A stretch of DNA of 64,000 bases. Origin: Flavobacterium faecale (GTDB lineage Bacteria; Bacteroidota; Bacteroidia; Flavobacteriales; Flavobacteriaceae). The notes below the pieces were generated by a model that had not been told where the DNA came from, searched no databases, and saw only the letters and a list, made by a program, of their open reading frames with translations. Shown here in pieces: positions 23,755-32,699 of the stretch; the stretch's first letter is position 1; every line of letters begins with the position of its first letter. The stretch lies in NCBI RefSeq assembly GCF_003076455.1, contig NZ_CP020918.1, positions 2,108,001-2,172,000 on the forward strand, in the 5' to 3' direction. Made by a program: the position numbers and the translations under genes.

Positions 23755-24291
23755 ATGCAAAAAATAGTAAGCCTGCTTTTTCTAAGTCTTATACTTGTCT
23801 CTTGTTCAAGCAAACTAGACTTTGATCAAGTAAACGATCTCAAACTAGAACCGGTAATAGTTGCTAATCTTTCTTATTTTGATATCGCTGCACCCGATTT
23901 TGTCACCAATGGTCAAGAAACAATTGTTTCTGGATCCTTGCAAAATTTTGATGTATTCAGAGATAGTTTTTTCAGAGATAATTTGGTTCAATCCGACTTT
24001 TTTTTCGAAATAACCAATACTATAAATAGACAGTATCGTCTTAATTTGCTTCTTCTAAATAGTCAAAATAGAATTTTGTACAGCATTAATTTTAATGTGT
24101 CCGCTAGCGCTGGAACCCCGCAAGTGGTAACTCAGAAAGAGATTTTTAAGGATGTGAAATTAGATCTCCTTAAACAAAGCCAAAGAATAGCATACCACAT
24201 CATTATGTTACCCGGAAAGTCCTTAACAGCCGCTAGTACCGGACATTTAATCTTCAAATCAAGTGCAACTGTTTATATGGACATACAATGA
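23755..24291 (+). CDS. Predicted lipoprotein paired with a DUF5723 protein
   Basis: 178-residue lipoprotein with a signal peptide and lipobox (LILVSC, Cys17), then SSKLDFDQVNDLKLEPVIVANLSYFDI. I do not recognise a named function. The frame is open further upstream to 23572, but that part overlaps the HMG-CoA lyase gene and is rich in charged, non-signal sequence, so the ATG before the signal peptide is chosen. Its stop overlaps the start of the next gene by 4 bp, so the two are translationally coupled and probably act together in the outer membrane. Confidence 0.75.
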   Translation: MQKIVSLLFLSLILVSCSSKLDFDQVNDLKLEPVIVANLSYFDIAAPDFVTNGQETIVSGSLQNFDVFRDSFFRDNLVQSDFFFEITNTINRQYRLNLLLLNSQNRILYSINFNVSASAGTPQVVTQKEIFKDVKLDLLKQSQRIAYHIIMLPGKSLTAASTGHLIFKSSATVYMDIQ

Positions 24292-25688
24292 GAAAGCAAT
24301 TACTCACCTTTAGTTTACTGCTTTGTTCCTTAGTAAGCCTTGCACAAAACAAGCAAATTCTTTACAACTTTACTGCAGTACCACAATCCATGATGACCAA
24401 TCCGGGAGCAGATGTATCCTATAAATTTTATTTTGGGGTGCCGTTCCTATCTGGCTTTTCAGCAAACGTTGGTTCTACAGGTTTTTCAGCCTACGATTTA
24501 TTTGCTGCCAACGGAGTCGATTTTAATACCAAACTTAGAACTGTTGTCAATGAAACAACCAACAAGGATAAATTGGTTCTCAACGAACAGTTAGAAGTTT
24601 TTAACGGCGGTTTTCGACTGGGCGAAAGAGATAATTACACTTATTTTTCGTTCGGAATGTACCAAGAATTGGATGCCATCGTATACGTGCCCAAAGATCC
24701 GCTTGTACTGGCGTTGGATGGCAATCAAAATTACATAGGTCGATCTTTTAACCTCGGTGATCTCAATGCAAAAGCAGAAGCAGTTTCGGTCTTGCATTTC
24801 GGCTTCCACAAAAACATCACAGAAAAACTTATTCTAGGTGCAAGAGCAAAAATCTACACCAGCGGTTTCAATGTCACAACAACCAAAAACGCAGGCTACG
24901 TCTACACTATACCGTCAAACAATACGGTTTACGAACAACAAATATATTCAGATCTGCAACTGCAAACCTCAGGATTATCCAACTACATCGATAATAATGC
25001 AGGATTTGAAGGAGGTAAAAAAACAGCCAAAAAAGCTTTTCTCGGCCCCGATCTCGGTCTTGGTTTCGATCTTGGGTTTACCTACAATCCTAAGAAAAAC
25101 ATCCAGTGGACGGGGAGTATTCTCGATATCGGATTTATTAATCACAGCAGCGATGCCAAAACCTATACCTACAAAGGCATCTACAATTACCAAGGAGTAA
25201 ACCCCAATTTTTCCAACATCAACAACTCTGGAGATACGTACCAAGAATTTCAAGACGCCATTCCGCTAGACACCACCCGCGCAACATACAAAACTTGGCG
25301 ACCTATAAAAGTGAATGCTTCCTACCAATATTCATGGAACGATCACCGTACTGATGCCCCTTGTGACTGCTTGGGTAAAAGTAATCAAGCCTATCAAAAT
25401 GGGGTTGGAGCACAGCTTTTCATGATGTCTACGCCAAAGGCACCTATGATCGCACTTACCGGTTTTTATCAACGCCGAATCTTTACTGGGCTGAACATGA
25501 AAGCGACTTATACCGTCGATTCCTTCTCTTATTCCAACATTGGTTTAGGACTTTCAGCCAATATTGGAGCCTTCAATTTGTATCTCATGGGAGACAATTT
25601 GCTAGCGTACCGCGATCTTTCCAAAGCCAAAAGTCTATCCTTTCAAATGGGACTCAACTTTGTATTCAAAGGCAAAGAAGAAGAGTAG
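24288..25688 (+). CDS. DUF5723 family outer-membrane protein
   Basis: 466 residues with a signal peptide (about 1-19). The repeating amphipathic strands, the early phrase YNFTAVPQSMMTNPGADVSYKFYFGVPFLSG and the C-terminal LSFQMGLNFVFKG fit the DUF5723 beta-barrel family of Bacteroidota. Function is not established. Start and stop overlap by 4 bp with the upstream lipoprotein, which suggests a two-protein surface complex. Confidence 0.75.
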   Translation: MRKQLLTFSLLLCSLVSLAQNKQILYNFTAVPQSMMTNPGADVSYKFYFGVPFLSGFSANVGSTGFSAYDLFAANGVDFNTKLRTVVNETTNKDKLVLNEQLEVFNGGFRLGERDNYTYFSFGMYQELDAIVYVPKDPLVLALDGNQNYIGRSFNLGDLNAKAEAVSVLHFGFHKNITEKLILGARAKIYTSGFNVTTTKNAGYVYTIPSNNTVYEQQIYSDLQLQTSGLSNYIDNNAGFEGGKKTAKKAFLGPDLGLGFDLGFTYNPKKNIQWTGSILDIGFINHSSDAKTYTYKGIYNYQGVNPNFSNINNSGDTYQEFQDAIPLDTTRATYKTWRPIKVNASYQYSWNDHRTDAPCDCLGKSNQAYQNGVGAQLFMMSTPKAPMIALTGFYQRRIFTGLNMKATYTVDSFSYSNIGLGLSANIGAFNLYLMGDNLLAYRDLSKAKSLSFQMGLNFVFKGKEEE

Positions 25689-25691
25689 TTA

Positions 25692-25844
25692 TTGGGAGTT
25701 ATTTCCAGCTGTACATTACAAGTCCTCAGCAGTAGCACCCTTTTTCTAAGACCAAAAAGGAGCTTCTTTCAGTCGCTCTTTTTGATCAAGAAAAAAGTGG
25801 TGCTACTGCTTCCGGGCTTTCCATTTCCATCTGGACTAGGGTTT
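25692..25844. repeat. Flavobacterial intergenic hairpin repeat, copy 2
   Basis: Starts TTGGGAGTTATTTCCAGCTG, like copy 1 at 18220. It contains an outer 12-bp perfect stem (AGCAGTAGCACC with its complement), an inner stem (AAAAAGGAGC against GCTCTTTTT) and an end resembling TCCATCTGGACTAGG. It probably also acts as a terminator for the DUF5723 gene. Confidence 0.7.
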
Positions 25845-25883
25845 AGGGGATAGATTAGAACGAGGTTTTAAATTGAGAAAAGC

Positions 25884-26252
25884 ATGAAAAAGTATCTTTT
25901 AATTATAGCATTCTTGTGTATTGGTCAGCTCGTAGCACAAGATATCTCGGGTAATGATCCTGACAAAACTCTCAAAGAAAAAATTTATACAGCGAACAAA
26001 AAGAGGGTGATGAACTTCTCAAAAAAGCAATTTGACGCCTTGTTTTTTGAGTTTTTCGAAAAGAAAAATAATGTAAATACAATTTTGTCCAAAGAAGAAT
26101 TTTACCAATATACCATTCAAATCGCTATCTTTTCAGACCGCTTAGCTACTTTATATCCTGAAGAAATACAAATTGCTAACGAAAGTAAAGCAAAGTGGCT
26201 AGCTGAGCAATACGATGATTATCTTAGCGTGATCAAAGCCAAAACCAAATAG
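25884..26252 (+). CDS. Small secreted protein of unknown function
   Basis: 122 residues with a signal peptide (about 1-18, ending LVAQ) and a mature part that is mostly helical and charged (KTLKEKIYTANKKRVMNFSKKQFDALFFEFFEKK). No family recognised. It lies 27 bp ahead of the YdeI-like gene and may be co-transcribed with it. Confidence 0.6.
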   Translation: MKKYLLIIAFLCIGQLVAQDISGNDPDKTLKEKIYTANKKRVMNFSKKQFDALFFEFFEKKNNVNTILSKEEFYQYTIQIAIFSDRLATLYPEEIQIANESKAKWLAEQYDDYLSVIKAKTK

Positions 26253-26279
26253 AATTTGAACCTTTAATCCAATTGCCGT

Positions 26280-26915
26280 ATGAATCCAAAAGTAGATGAT
26301 TTTTTAAGCAAAGCGATCAATTGGCAAAACGAAATGCAGTTGTTACGAAAAATGCTCTTGGAGTGCCAACTGGACGAAGACCTTAAATGGCGACAACCAT
26401 GCTATTCCTATAACAATACCAATGTGATCATCATCGGAGGGTTCAAGGAGCATTGTACGCTGAGTTTTTTTAAAGGAGTCTTACTGCAAGATCCCGAAGA
26501 CTTGCTTGAAGCACCGGGCGAAAATTCCCAATCGATGCGTGTCATAAAATTTAAATCCGAAGAGGAGATTGTAAACAATCGAGCTATTTTGAAATCGTAC
26601 ATCTATCAAGCAATCGAAATCGAAAAAGCCGGTCTAAAAGTAGTTGTCACAAAAGATGTTGACTTGGAATATCCAGAAGAATTAAAACTCCATTTTGCAC
26701 AAAATCCAACTGTTCAATTAGCTTTCGAATCTTTAACTCCGGGTAGACAACGTGGTTATCATTTGTTTTTTACTGCTGCCAAGCAATCTCAGACCCGCAC
26801 GGCACGGATAGAAAAATACAGCCAACAAATCCTAAGTGGAAAAGGCATCAACGACTGCACCTGCGGATTATCCAAAAAAGGAACTATTTGTGATGGATCT
26901 CACAAATTATTGTAA
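26280..26915 (+). CDS. DUF1801/YdeI-type protein with C-terminal CDGSH-like motif
   Basis: 211 residues. The N-terminal half (DEDLKWRQPCYSYNNTNVIIIGGFKEHCTLSFFKG) is a DUF1801 domain. The second part (LTPGRQRGYHLFFTAAKQSQTRTARIEKY) is the YdeI/OmpD-associated segment. The C-terminus holds CTCGLSKKGTICDGSHK: three Cys and one His spaced like a CDGSH iron-sulfur site. YdeI-type proteins have been linked to stress and peptide resistance, but the activity is unknown. The last 16 bp overlap the convergent phosphopantetheinyl transferase gene. Confidence 0.75.
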   Translation: MNPKVDDFLSKAINWQNEMQLLRKMLLECQLDEDLKWRQPCYSYNNTNVIIIGGFKEHCTLSFFKGVLLQDPEDLLEAPGENSQSMRVIKFKSEEEIVNNRAILKSYIYQAIEIEKAGLKVVVTKDVDLEYPEELKLHFAQNPTVQLAFESLTPGRQRGYHLFFTAAKQSQTRTARIEKYSQQILSGKGINDCTCGLSKKGTICDGSHKLL

Positions 26916-27400
26916 TCGAGACCAACAACAATAGTACTTCGCCCATGATGGCTGACAGATACAGGCGCTCCCGTGTGCACGTGTATGGGCAAACCTTTTT
27001 TATTCTTTTTGTAATTAGTAACTGGTAATCGTTTTATTTTTTCTAAATCTGATTTGTATTGCACAACTACTGTATGCACAATACCGTCTTTGATAGTAGT
27101 TTGCCCATAAAATAAAATGCCAAACAGCGCTGTTGTAGAATTGTATCCGTCACCATCATTTTCTAGTGACTGCACTTCAATTTTTATAGGATAGAAACCT
27201 TCATTGTATTCTATTCGCTGGTACGCCTTGTAAACAGACTCTTTGATGCTCCACAATACCCAAACCATTTCATCAGGGTGCACCGATTTTTTAATAATTG
27301 TTTGTTCCCAAGTCGTGTACAATTTGTCGAGATAGCCTTTGCGTCGCCAATTGCTTTCCGTTTTTGCAAGAACTAAATCGACTACGTCGTTGCCAATCAT
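26900..27400 (-). CDS. 4'-phosphopantetheinyl transferase (Sfp/AcpS superfamily)
   Basis: 166 residues. The two family motifs are present: GNDVVDL at 3-9 and WSIKESVYKAY at 50-60 (the W-x-x-K-E-x-x-x-K signature with Lys53, Glu54 and Lys58). It should load phosphopantetheine onto a carrier protein. It is the last gene of the seven-gene operon and overlaps the ACP gene by 4 bp, which points to that ACP as its client. Confidence 0.85.
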   Translation of the reverse strand: MIGNDVVDLVLAKTESNWRRKGYLDKLYTTWEQTIIKKSVHPDEMVWVLWSIKESVYKAYQRIEYNEGFYPIKIEVQSLENDGDGYNSTTALFGILFYGQTTIKDGIVHTVVVQYKSDLEKIKRLPVTNYKKNKKGLPIHVHTGAPVSVSHHGRSTIVVGLDYNNL

Positions 27401-27651
27401 TTTTCGGCCAATTTGGTTTGGATTATTTCAATCGTATTTTCGATATCCACCATTTTTTCCATTGATTCATTGTCGATTACAATGCCAAAAATATCTTCAA
27501 CATCTAAAATGATATCCACCAAATTAGCCGAATTAATATTCAAATCAGTGATAAAATGGGTTTTGTCTGTGAGGTTGGCAAAAGCATCTTCATCGTTTAC
27601 AAAAGGTTGTACAATGGGTTTTAGTTTTGCAATTATTTCTTCTTTATTCAT
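27397..27651 (-). CDS. Acyl carrier protein of the polyketide operon
   Basis: 84 residues. The phosphopantetheine site is Ser41 in LNINSANLVDIILDVEDIFGI. The usual D-S-L is N-S-A, so this is a divergent, pathway-specific ACP rather than the fatty acid AcpP. It overlaps the transferase gene by 4 bp and follows the ketosynthase gene after 8 bp. Confidence 0.85.
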   Translation of the reverse strand: MNKEEIIAKLKPIVQPFVNDEDAFANLTDKTHFITDLNINSANLVDIILDVEDIFGIVIDNESMEKMVDIENTIEIIQTKLAEK

Positions 27652-27659
27652 ACTGTATT

Positions 27660-28931
27660 TTATTTATATTTTTTAAAAACCAAGCAGCCGTTGACATCGC
27701 CAAATCCAAAGCTTGCTTTGATTGCAATATTTAGTTCTTTTTCAATACGTTGCTGCGGTATTTTTTCGGTTGCAATGCAGTCACTTATTTCAGGATGTAG
27801 GTCTTCACAATTTCGATTCGGAAAAATAAAATTATTATAGAGTTGCACAACCGTAGCAACAGTCTCAATACTCCCTGCGGCAGACAAACAATGCCCAACC
27901 ATGGATTTTAATGAATTGATATATGGAAAGTCGGTCCCTTTTCGATTCAGTGCTTCGCTCCAATTTTTTATTTCTAAGGCATCTTTTGAAGTTGCTGTCA
28001 AATGACCATTAATGTAATCAATTTCCTTTGCTGTGATAGTAGCGTCTGCCAAGGCATCGACAATGCATTTTTGAACTGCAACAGAGTTTGGTGCCGTCAT
28101 CGTTCCTTCGCCTCTTTGTCCTCCCGAATTAATATTACCTCCCAAAATCTCAGCATAAATACGAGCTCCACGTGCCAAAGCGGTTTCCAATTCTTCAATA
28201 ACGAGTGCACCTGCGCCGCTACTTGGTACAAAGCCCGATGCTGAGGCGCTCATAGGTCGTGATCCATTTTCGGGATCTGTATTATGCTTAAACGTGCAAA
28301 CTTTCATAGCATCAAATCCGCCCCAAATGTAGGGTCCAGAATCACTTGTACTTCCTACTAGCATGCGCGTTGCCTTACCAGACTGTATGCGCTCGAAGCC
28401 CATCATAATGCTTTCGGTACCAGTAGTGCAAGCCGATGAGTTGGTGGTCACTTGGTTTCCTAGTCCAAGTTTTCCGCCCAAATAAGCAGATACGCCACTG
28501 TTCATTGTTTGTGCCACTGCTGTACTGCCCAGTCTGCGAGTTTGAAAGTCGTCAATTTTATAAATTGATTCTCTAAACTTTTCGATTCCGCTAGTTCCTG
28601 TTCCAAATATAGTTCCCGAATTCCAATCAGGATTTTCATTATTTTCAATAGACAAACCTGCATCTTTCCAAGCATCAAGTCCTGCCATTACGCCATACAT
28701 AATACCGGTAGAGTTAAAATTCCTCAGTTCTAATTCTGAAAAGTACTGTCTCTTTAACTCTTCGGAAATTACAGGAGTTCCCGAAATTTGACAGGAAAAC
28801 TGCAGTCGCTCCAATTCGGCATCGTGCAAAATTCCCGAAACACCCTTTTTTATAGCATTTGTAAACGCTTCGAGGCCAACGCCATTGGGTGATACAATTC
28901 CTAGTCCTGTTATGACAACTCTCTTTTTCAA
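27660..28931 (-). CDS. Beta-ketoacyl-ACP synthase, KAS II-like, divergent
   Basis: 423-residue thiolase-fold condensing enzyme. Catalytic Cys168 is in SSACTTGTES. The two His are His310 in INGHLTATSKDA (normally A-H-G-T-S/T) and His347 in MVGHCLSAAG (normally G-H-T-L-G-A-A-G), so the triad is intact but the surroundings are unusual. It should extend an acyl chain on the adjacent ACP. It belongs to the operon with the type III PKS, not to a fatty acid synthesis cluster. Confidence 0.85.
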   Translation of the reverse strand: MKKRVVITGLGIVSPNGVGLEAFTNAIKKGVSGILHDAELERLQFSCQISGTPVISEELKRQYFSELELRNFNSTGIMYGVMAGLDAWKDAGLSIENNENPDWNSGTIFGTGTSGIEKFRESIYKIDDFQTRRLGSTAVAQTMNSGVSAYLGGKLGLGNQVTTNSSACTTGTESIMMGFERIQSGKATRMLVGSTSDSGPYIWGGFDAMKVCTFKHNTDPENGSRPMSASASGFVPSSGAGALVIEELETALARGARIYAEILGGNINSGGQRGEGTMTAPNSVAVQKCIVDALADATITAKEIDYINGHLTATSKDALEIKNWSEALNRKGTDFPYINSLKSMVGHCLSAAGSIETVATVVQLYNNFIFPNRNCEDLHPEISDCIATEKIPQQRIEKELNIAIKASFGFGDVNGCLVFKKYK

Positions 28932-29060
28932 TTTTTCAGTTCAATTTCAACTTCAAAAAGAAACTACAAAAGTTTATTTTTAAAAGTTAGATTAATGGGT
29001 ATAATTTCTTTTGTCCGAATGCCGCAACATTTTTTAAATATTTACAACTTAAACAAAACA

Positions 29061-29483
29061 TCAAACGATAATCCCTGCTAAAGTACCCGTGCAAACTACT
29101 TCTTGGGCTGCATTGGTCATTTTTACTTTACACTTCAATTTACCAAATCGGTAATAGATTTTTTCGGCAACTATAATTACTTTTTCATCTGGATAAACGG
29201 GCTTCAAAAACTCTACTTCAGAGGAGGTAAAAGCAATATTTTTAATTTCATTACCATCGTTGAGGTAAATTCCCAAACAGACCAATCCTATTTGTGCCAT
29301 GGTTTCGATCAAAATCACGCCGGGCGTAACAGGATTGTTTTTGAAATGCCCTTTATAAAAATCTAAATTGGCATCAAACGTGAAAGTTCCTTCAATTCCG
29401 TTTTCATTCACAGACATTATTTCGTCCACAAATAAAAAAGGGGAGGAGTAGGGTAACTTTGCTACTATTTGTTGTTTGTCCAT
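29061..29483 (-). CDS. 3-hydroxyacyl-ACP dehydratase, FabZ-like
   Basis: 140-residue hot-dog-fold protein. The active-site His46 is in YKGHFKNNPVTPGV and Glu60 is in ILIETMAQ, the FabZ/FabA pair. It should dehydrate a 3-hydroxyacyl chain on the operon's ACP. It is separated from the PKS gene by 44 bp and from the ketosynthase gene by about 130 bp. Confidence 0.85.
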   Translation of the reverse strand: MDKQQIVAKLPYSSPFLFVDEIMSVNENGIEGTFTFDANLDFYKGHFKNNPVTPGVILIETMAQIGLVCLGIYLNDGNEIKNIAFTSSEVEFLKPVYPDEKVIIVAEKIYYRFGKLKCKVKMTNAAQEVVCTGTLAGIIV

Positions 29484-29527
29484 TATTTATTTTTTATAGT
29501 CCTCTTTTTGGGAGCGTTCAGGAGATT

Positions 29528-30580
29528 TTACCATTCTAATAAAACCCTTTGCGCCGTAAATCCGGGGCCAAAACTTAACATAACTCCCTTTTCACCTGCT
29601 TTGGGCTGTTTGTCCATAATACGTTCGAGCACATACAACACAGTAGCGCTAGACATGTTTCCATACAAACGTAATACCTCTTTGGTGTCGTCTATGTTCT
29701 TGCCAAGGTCAGAGAACAAGCCTTCGACTAAGGTAACGATTTTTTTGCCTCCTGGATGAAAAATTAAGTGGTCAATTGCTGCAATATCGAGTTGATTTCG
29801 TTCCAAAAACGGATGGATAATCGCCGGGAAATGTTCTTCGATAGTATCAGGTACCGCTACATCCAAAATCATTTTCAATCCTTTGTTGGTCAGTTCAAAC
29901 CCCATCATTTGTTCGTTGTCATAAAAGTGATACATCGATTCGTCTACCACTTTTGGGCCTACAGCATCATCTTCTGAAGACAGTAGGACACAAGCAGCTC
30001 CATCACCAAAAATAGCAGCGCTAACAATGTTTGCCATCGAATAATCATCCAACTGAAAAGTGGCAGTCGGACTTTCGACAGTAATCACAGCGGCTCTTTT
30101 ATTCGGGTTGGCTTTGAGGAAATTTTTGGCATAAATAATTCCCGATACACCACCAACGCAACCCATTTCGGTCACGGGTAGTCGCACAATATCTTGGCGA
30201 AGTCCCAATTTATTGATTAAATAGGCATCTAGTGACGGAATCATAATACCGGTGCAACTCACTGTAATGATGAAATCAATCGATTTTGGATCCCAATCGG
30301 CTTTGGCAAGTGCTTTTTGCAGCACTTTTTCGCCCAAAATAATCATTTCTCGTGCATAGATGGTATTGCGCTCTTCAAAGGAGTTTAGTGAAAATACTTC
30401 GGCAGGATCCATGATAGAATACCGCTTGTCTACTTTTGCACCTTCAAATATTTTTTTGACTTTACGTTGAAAACGCTCTTCTTGATTTTCTAACCAAAGG
30501 TCCAAAAATGGCAATATATCCTGTGTTTCTCTAGAGAAATCAGGAGTTTGTGTGGCTACATTTATTATTTTTACGCTCAT
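29528..30580 (-). CDS. Type III polyketide synthase
   Basis: 350-residue homodimeric chalcone/alkylpyrone-synthase-fold enzyme that condenses a starter acyl group with malonyl-CoA units and cyclises the chain. The Cys-His-Asn triad is visible: Cys141 in LPVTEMGCVGGVSG, His275 in LIFHPGGKK and Asn308 in LYGNMSSAT. The sequence is closer in style to bacterial alkylresorcinol/alkylpyrone synthases (long acyl starters) than to plant chalcone synthases. Its start overlaps the methyltransferase stop by 4 bp. The product is not known; see the operon finding. Confidence 0.9.
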   Translation of the reverse strand: MSVKIINVATQTPDFSRETQDILPFLDLWLENQEERFQRKVKKIFEGAKVDKRYSIMDPAEVFSLNSFEERNTIYAREMIILGEKVLQKALAKADWDPKSIDFIITVSCTGIMIPSLDAYLINKLGLRQDIVRLPVTEMGCVGGVSGIIYAKNFLKANPNKRAAVITVESPTATFQLDDYSMANIVSAAIFGDGAACVLLSSEDDAVGPKVVDESMYHFYDNEQMMGFELTNKGLKMILDVAVPDTIEEHFPAIIHPFLERNQLDIAAIDHLIFHPGGKKIVTLVEGLFSDLGKNIDDTKEVLRLYGNMSSATVLYVLERIMDKQPKAGEKGVMLSFGPGFTAQRVLLEW

Positions 30581-31287
30581 AGTTCAGTTTTAATAATCCA
30601 TTGGTATCGGAAAGCCCATCGCCAATGAATGCTATAATTTTTAAAGTTGTTTGTATTGGAAAAGGCAACAAGTTCTTCTTTTTTAAACCCTCTTAAAATA
30701 GAGATTAAGCCATCCTCTCGCGACATACGATTCAATCTGAAAACGAAACAAAGCAACTGAAACAAACGATACGCAATTTTGCTGCGTTCCAAGTCGTTTA
30801 TGATGATGCCTATGCGTGCTTGTTTGGCAAACAATTGTAGCAAATAGTTGATTTGGTCTGTTTTGAAATGATGCAAAGTCAAGGTGCAAAGTACCACATC
30901 ATATTTTAAGGTGCTGAAATGCTCCTCAAAAATATCCAAACATTGGTAACTAATAGTCGGATAGTCGACCGATAGTGTAGTTGCATGTTCTATGGTAAAA
31001 GCATTGGCATCGATTCCGATTAGGGTTAGATTCCAATTCATTTTTTTTGCATACTTGGCTAGGGAACGCAGCATATCTCCATTACCACAACCGATATCTA
31101 CAATGGTAAGTTGTTCTTTTTTCGAAAGAATCAATTGTGATACTCCTTCTAAGGTAAGTGCGTTACCACCCAAAAATTGATTGATACTTGCTATTTTGTC
31201 CAAGGCATCGCGCAATTCTTCTCCTTCAAGAGCGAAGTCGTCCATGATTTCTTCTTCGGTGGTTCTTTCTTTGGTATTGATGCTCAT
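30577..31287 (-). CDS. Class I SAM-dependent methyltransferase of the PKS operon
   Basis: 236 residues. The SAM-binding motif DIGCGNG is at 64-70, an acidic ribose-binding residue follows in LIGIDANAFT, and DVVLCTLTLHHF is the motif IV region. Its position directly between flavoprotein and type III PKS genes matches the methyltransferases that methylate type III PKS phenols in Streptomyces (the srs cluster type). O- or C-methylation cannot be told from sequence. Confidence 0.85.
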   Translation of the reverse strand: MSINTKERTTEEEIMDDFALEGEELRDALDKIASINQFLGGNALTLEGVSQLILSKKEQLTIVDIGCGNGDMLRSLAKYAKKMNWNLTLIGIDANAFTIEHATTLSVDYPTISYQCLDIFEEHFSTLKYDVVLCTLTLHHFKTDQINYLLQLFAKQARIGIIINDLERSKIAYRLFQLLCFVFRLNRMSREDGLISILRGFKKEELVAFSNTNNFKNYSIHWRWAFRYQWIIKTEL

Positions 31288-32406
31288 TTAGATTGGTTTT
31301 CCATGGGTTTTTTTAATGATAAAAGGGAGAACGAACGGGAAAATCAATAGGCTTTTCATCACTATTTTTGATGCCCAATCGTTCAATAATAAACGAGATA
31401 ATAGCCTTCCAAATTGTACTCTACTTTTAAAAGTAGTATTCCATTGATTTACGTAGTTGCGCTCCAACTGGTTTCGACTGATTTTCTGATGTAAAAAGTC
31501 GGTGATAAGTTCAGATGCTATTTTGGCACTGTGAATAGCCATTGCCATTCCGTTCCCGCATAACGGGTGTATGAGGCCAGCAGCATCTCCGATCATGAGC
31601 ATATGATTCTCGATTTTTGGTTTATTTTCGAAAGATATTTGACCGATTGTTAAGGGTTTATCAAATAATAGCGAGGCATTTTCGAAAATAATTTTCAGTT
31701 TTGGATTTTTTGAAAGCACCATTTCCTGAAATTCGGTTATGTTTTTATATTTTTTGAAAGTTTCATAGCGAACCAAATAACAAATATTTACAGTATCGTT
31801 TTCCACTTTTGAAACACCGCAATAACCACCCTCAAAATTATGTAAACTCACTACATCTGCAGGGAAATCTAATTTATAATGTGCTTTGACTGCTAACCAA
31901 GGTGATTTTTTGGTTATGAAATTTCGTTTTAATTGTAAGTCTAAATTTGATCTTTTCCCAAAACTTCCAAGGGCAATTTTGGATTCGTAAACAGTGCCTT
32001 CTTCCGTTTTTATAATGAAATTTTCATCAGTGTATAAGACGTCAACAACAGTTGATGGAATGATTTTAACGCCCAGTTTTAAACAAGTTTGGTACAAATA
32101 ACGGTCTAAGGTGTACCTGCTAATACCAAAACCGCCAAGAGGCAAATTCGTTTTTATTGCTGCTCCAGAACCAGTCGAAAGTAGGGTTTTGTTGATTTTG
32201 GTAGGATGAAGAGATTCAATATCCAAGTCCAAGGTTTTCAAATAATCCCATACCTCATTCGATATAAATTCGCCACAAACTTTGTGTTTTGGAAAGTTAT
32301 TTTTTTCGAAAAGTGTAACAGAAAAGCCTTGTCTAGCGAGGTGAATTGCCGCCGTCAAGCCAGCTAAACCTGCTCCAATAATCGCTATTTCTATTCTGTT
32401 ATTCAT
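31288..32406 (-). CDS. FAD-dependent oxidoreductase of the PKS operon
   Basis: 372 residues of the geranylgeranyl-reductase/aromatic-hydroxylase type. The FAD-binding GAGLAG is at 11-16, followed by an acidic strand end in VTLFEKNNFP, the KVCGEFIS segment near 42-49, and GDAAGLIHPLCGNG at 273-286. It could hydroxylate the phenolic product to a quinol or quinone, or reduce a double bond. It is the first gene of the operon and abuts the methyltransferase gene without a gap. Confidence 0.85.
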   Translation of the reverse strand: MNNRIEIAIIGAGLAGLTAAIHLARQGFSVTLFEKNNFPKHKVCGEFISNEVWDYLKTLDLDIESLHPTKINKTLLSTGSGAAIKTNLPLGGFGISRYTLDRYLYQTCLKLGVKIIPSTVVDVLYTDENFIIKTEEGTVYESKIALGSFGKRSNLDLQLKRNFITKKSPWLAVKAHYKLDFPADVVSLHNFEGGYCGVSKVENDTVNICYLVRYETFKKYKNITEFQEMVLSKNPKLKIIFENASLLFDKPLTIGQISFENKPKIENHMLMIGDAAGLIHPLCGNGMAMAIHSAKIASELITDFLHQKISRNQLERNYVNQWNTTFKSRVQFGRLLSRLLLNDWASKIVMKSLLIFPFVLPFIIKKTHGKPI

Positions 32407-32646
32407 TAAATGATAGTATTGAAGTGAAAGATAGTCATTGACTATTGAAATAAGCGTTCATCAATTCTTAATTTTTTCGAAAATAAAGATACTACCCTTT
32501 TTTATTTTCGAAAAAGGAAAGTGTGATTTTATGCATAATTCTAGTCGAAAGAGCTGTTTTTTATGGCGGTATATTTTGTAGGAACGTACTAACTGCAAAG
32601 GTTAATTAATTGTGAATGATTCAAATCGGTTAAAAATTTTTAGCTT

Positions 32647-32673
32647 TTGTTATAAAAATAATGACTATATTTG
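32647..32673 (+). promoter_or_regulatory. guaB promoter
   Basis: TTG at 32647-32649 and TATATTTG at 32666-32673 with a 16-bp spacer, close to the Bacteroidota consensus. The box overlaps the upstream in-frame ATG at 32661, which therefore cannot be the start codon and supports the ATG at 32700. Confidence 0.65.
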
Positions 32674-32699
32674 CACGCAATTCAACTAGAAATTGCACC

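Noticed and set aside
26900..32406. Flexirubin or aryl-polyene/dialkylresorcinol cluster
   Set aside because: The Dar-type ketosynthase and cyclase pair, the ammonia-lyase and the glycosyl/acyltransferase genes expected for those pathways are absent; the core condensing enzyme is a type III PKS.
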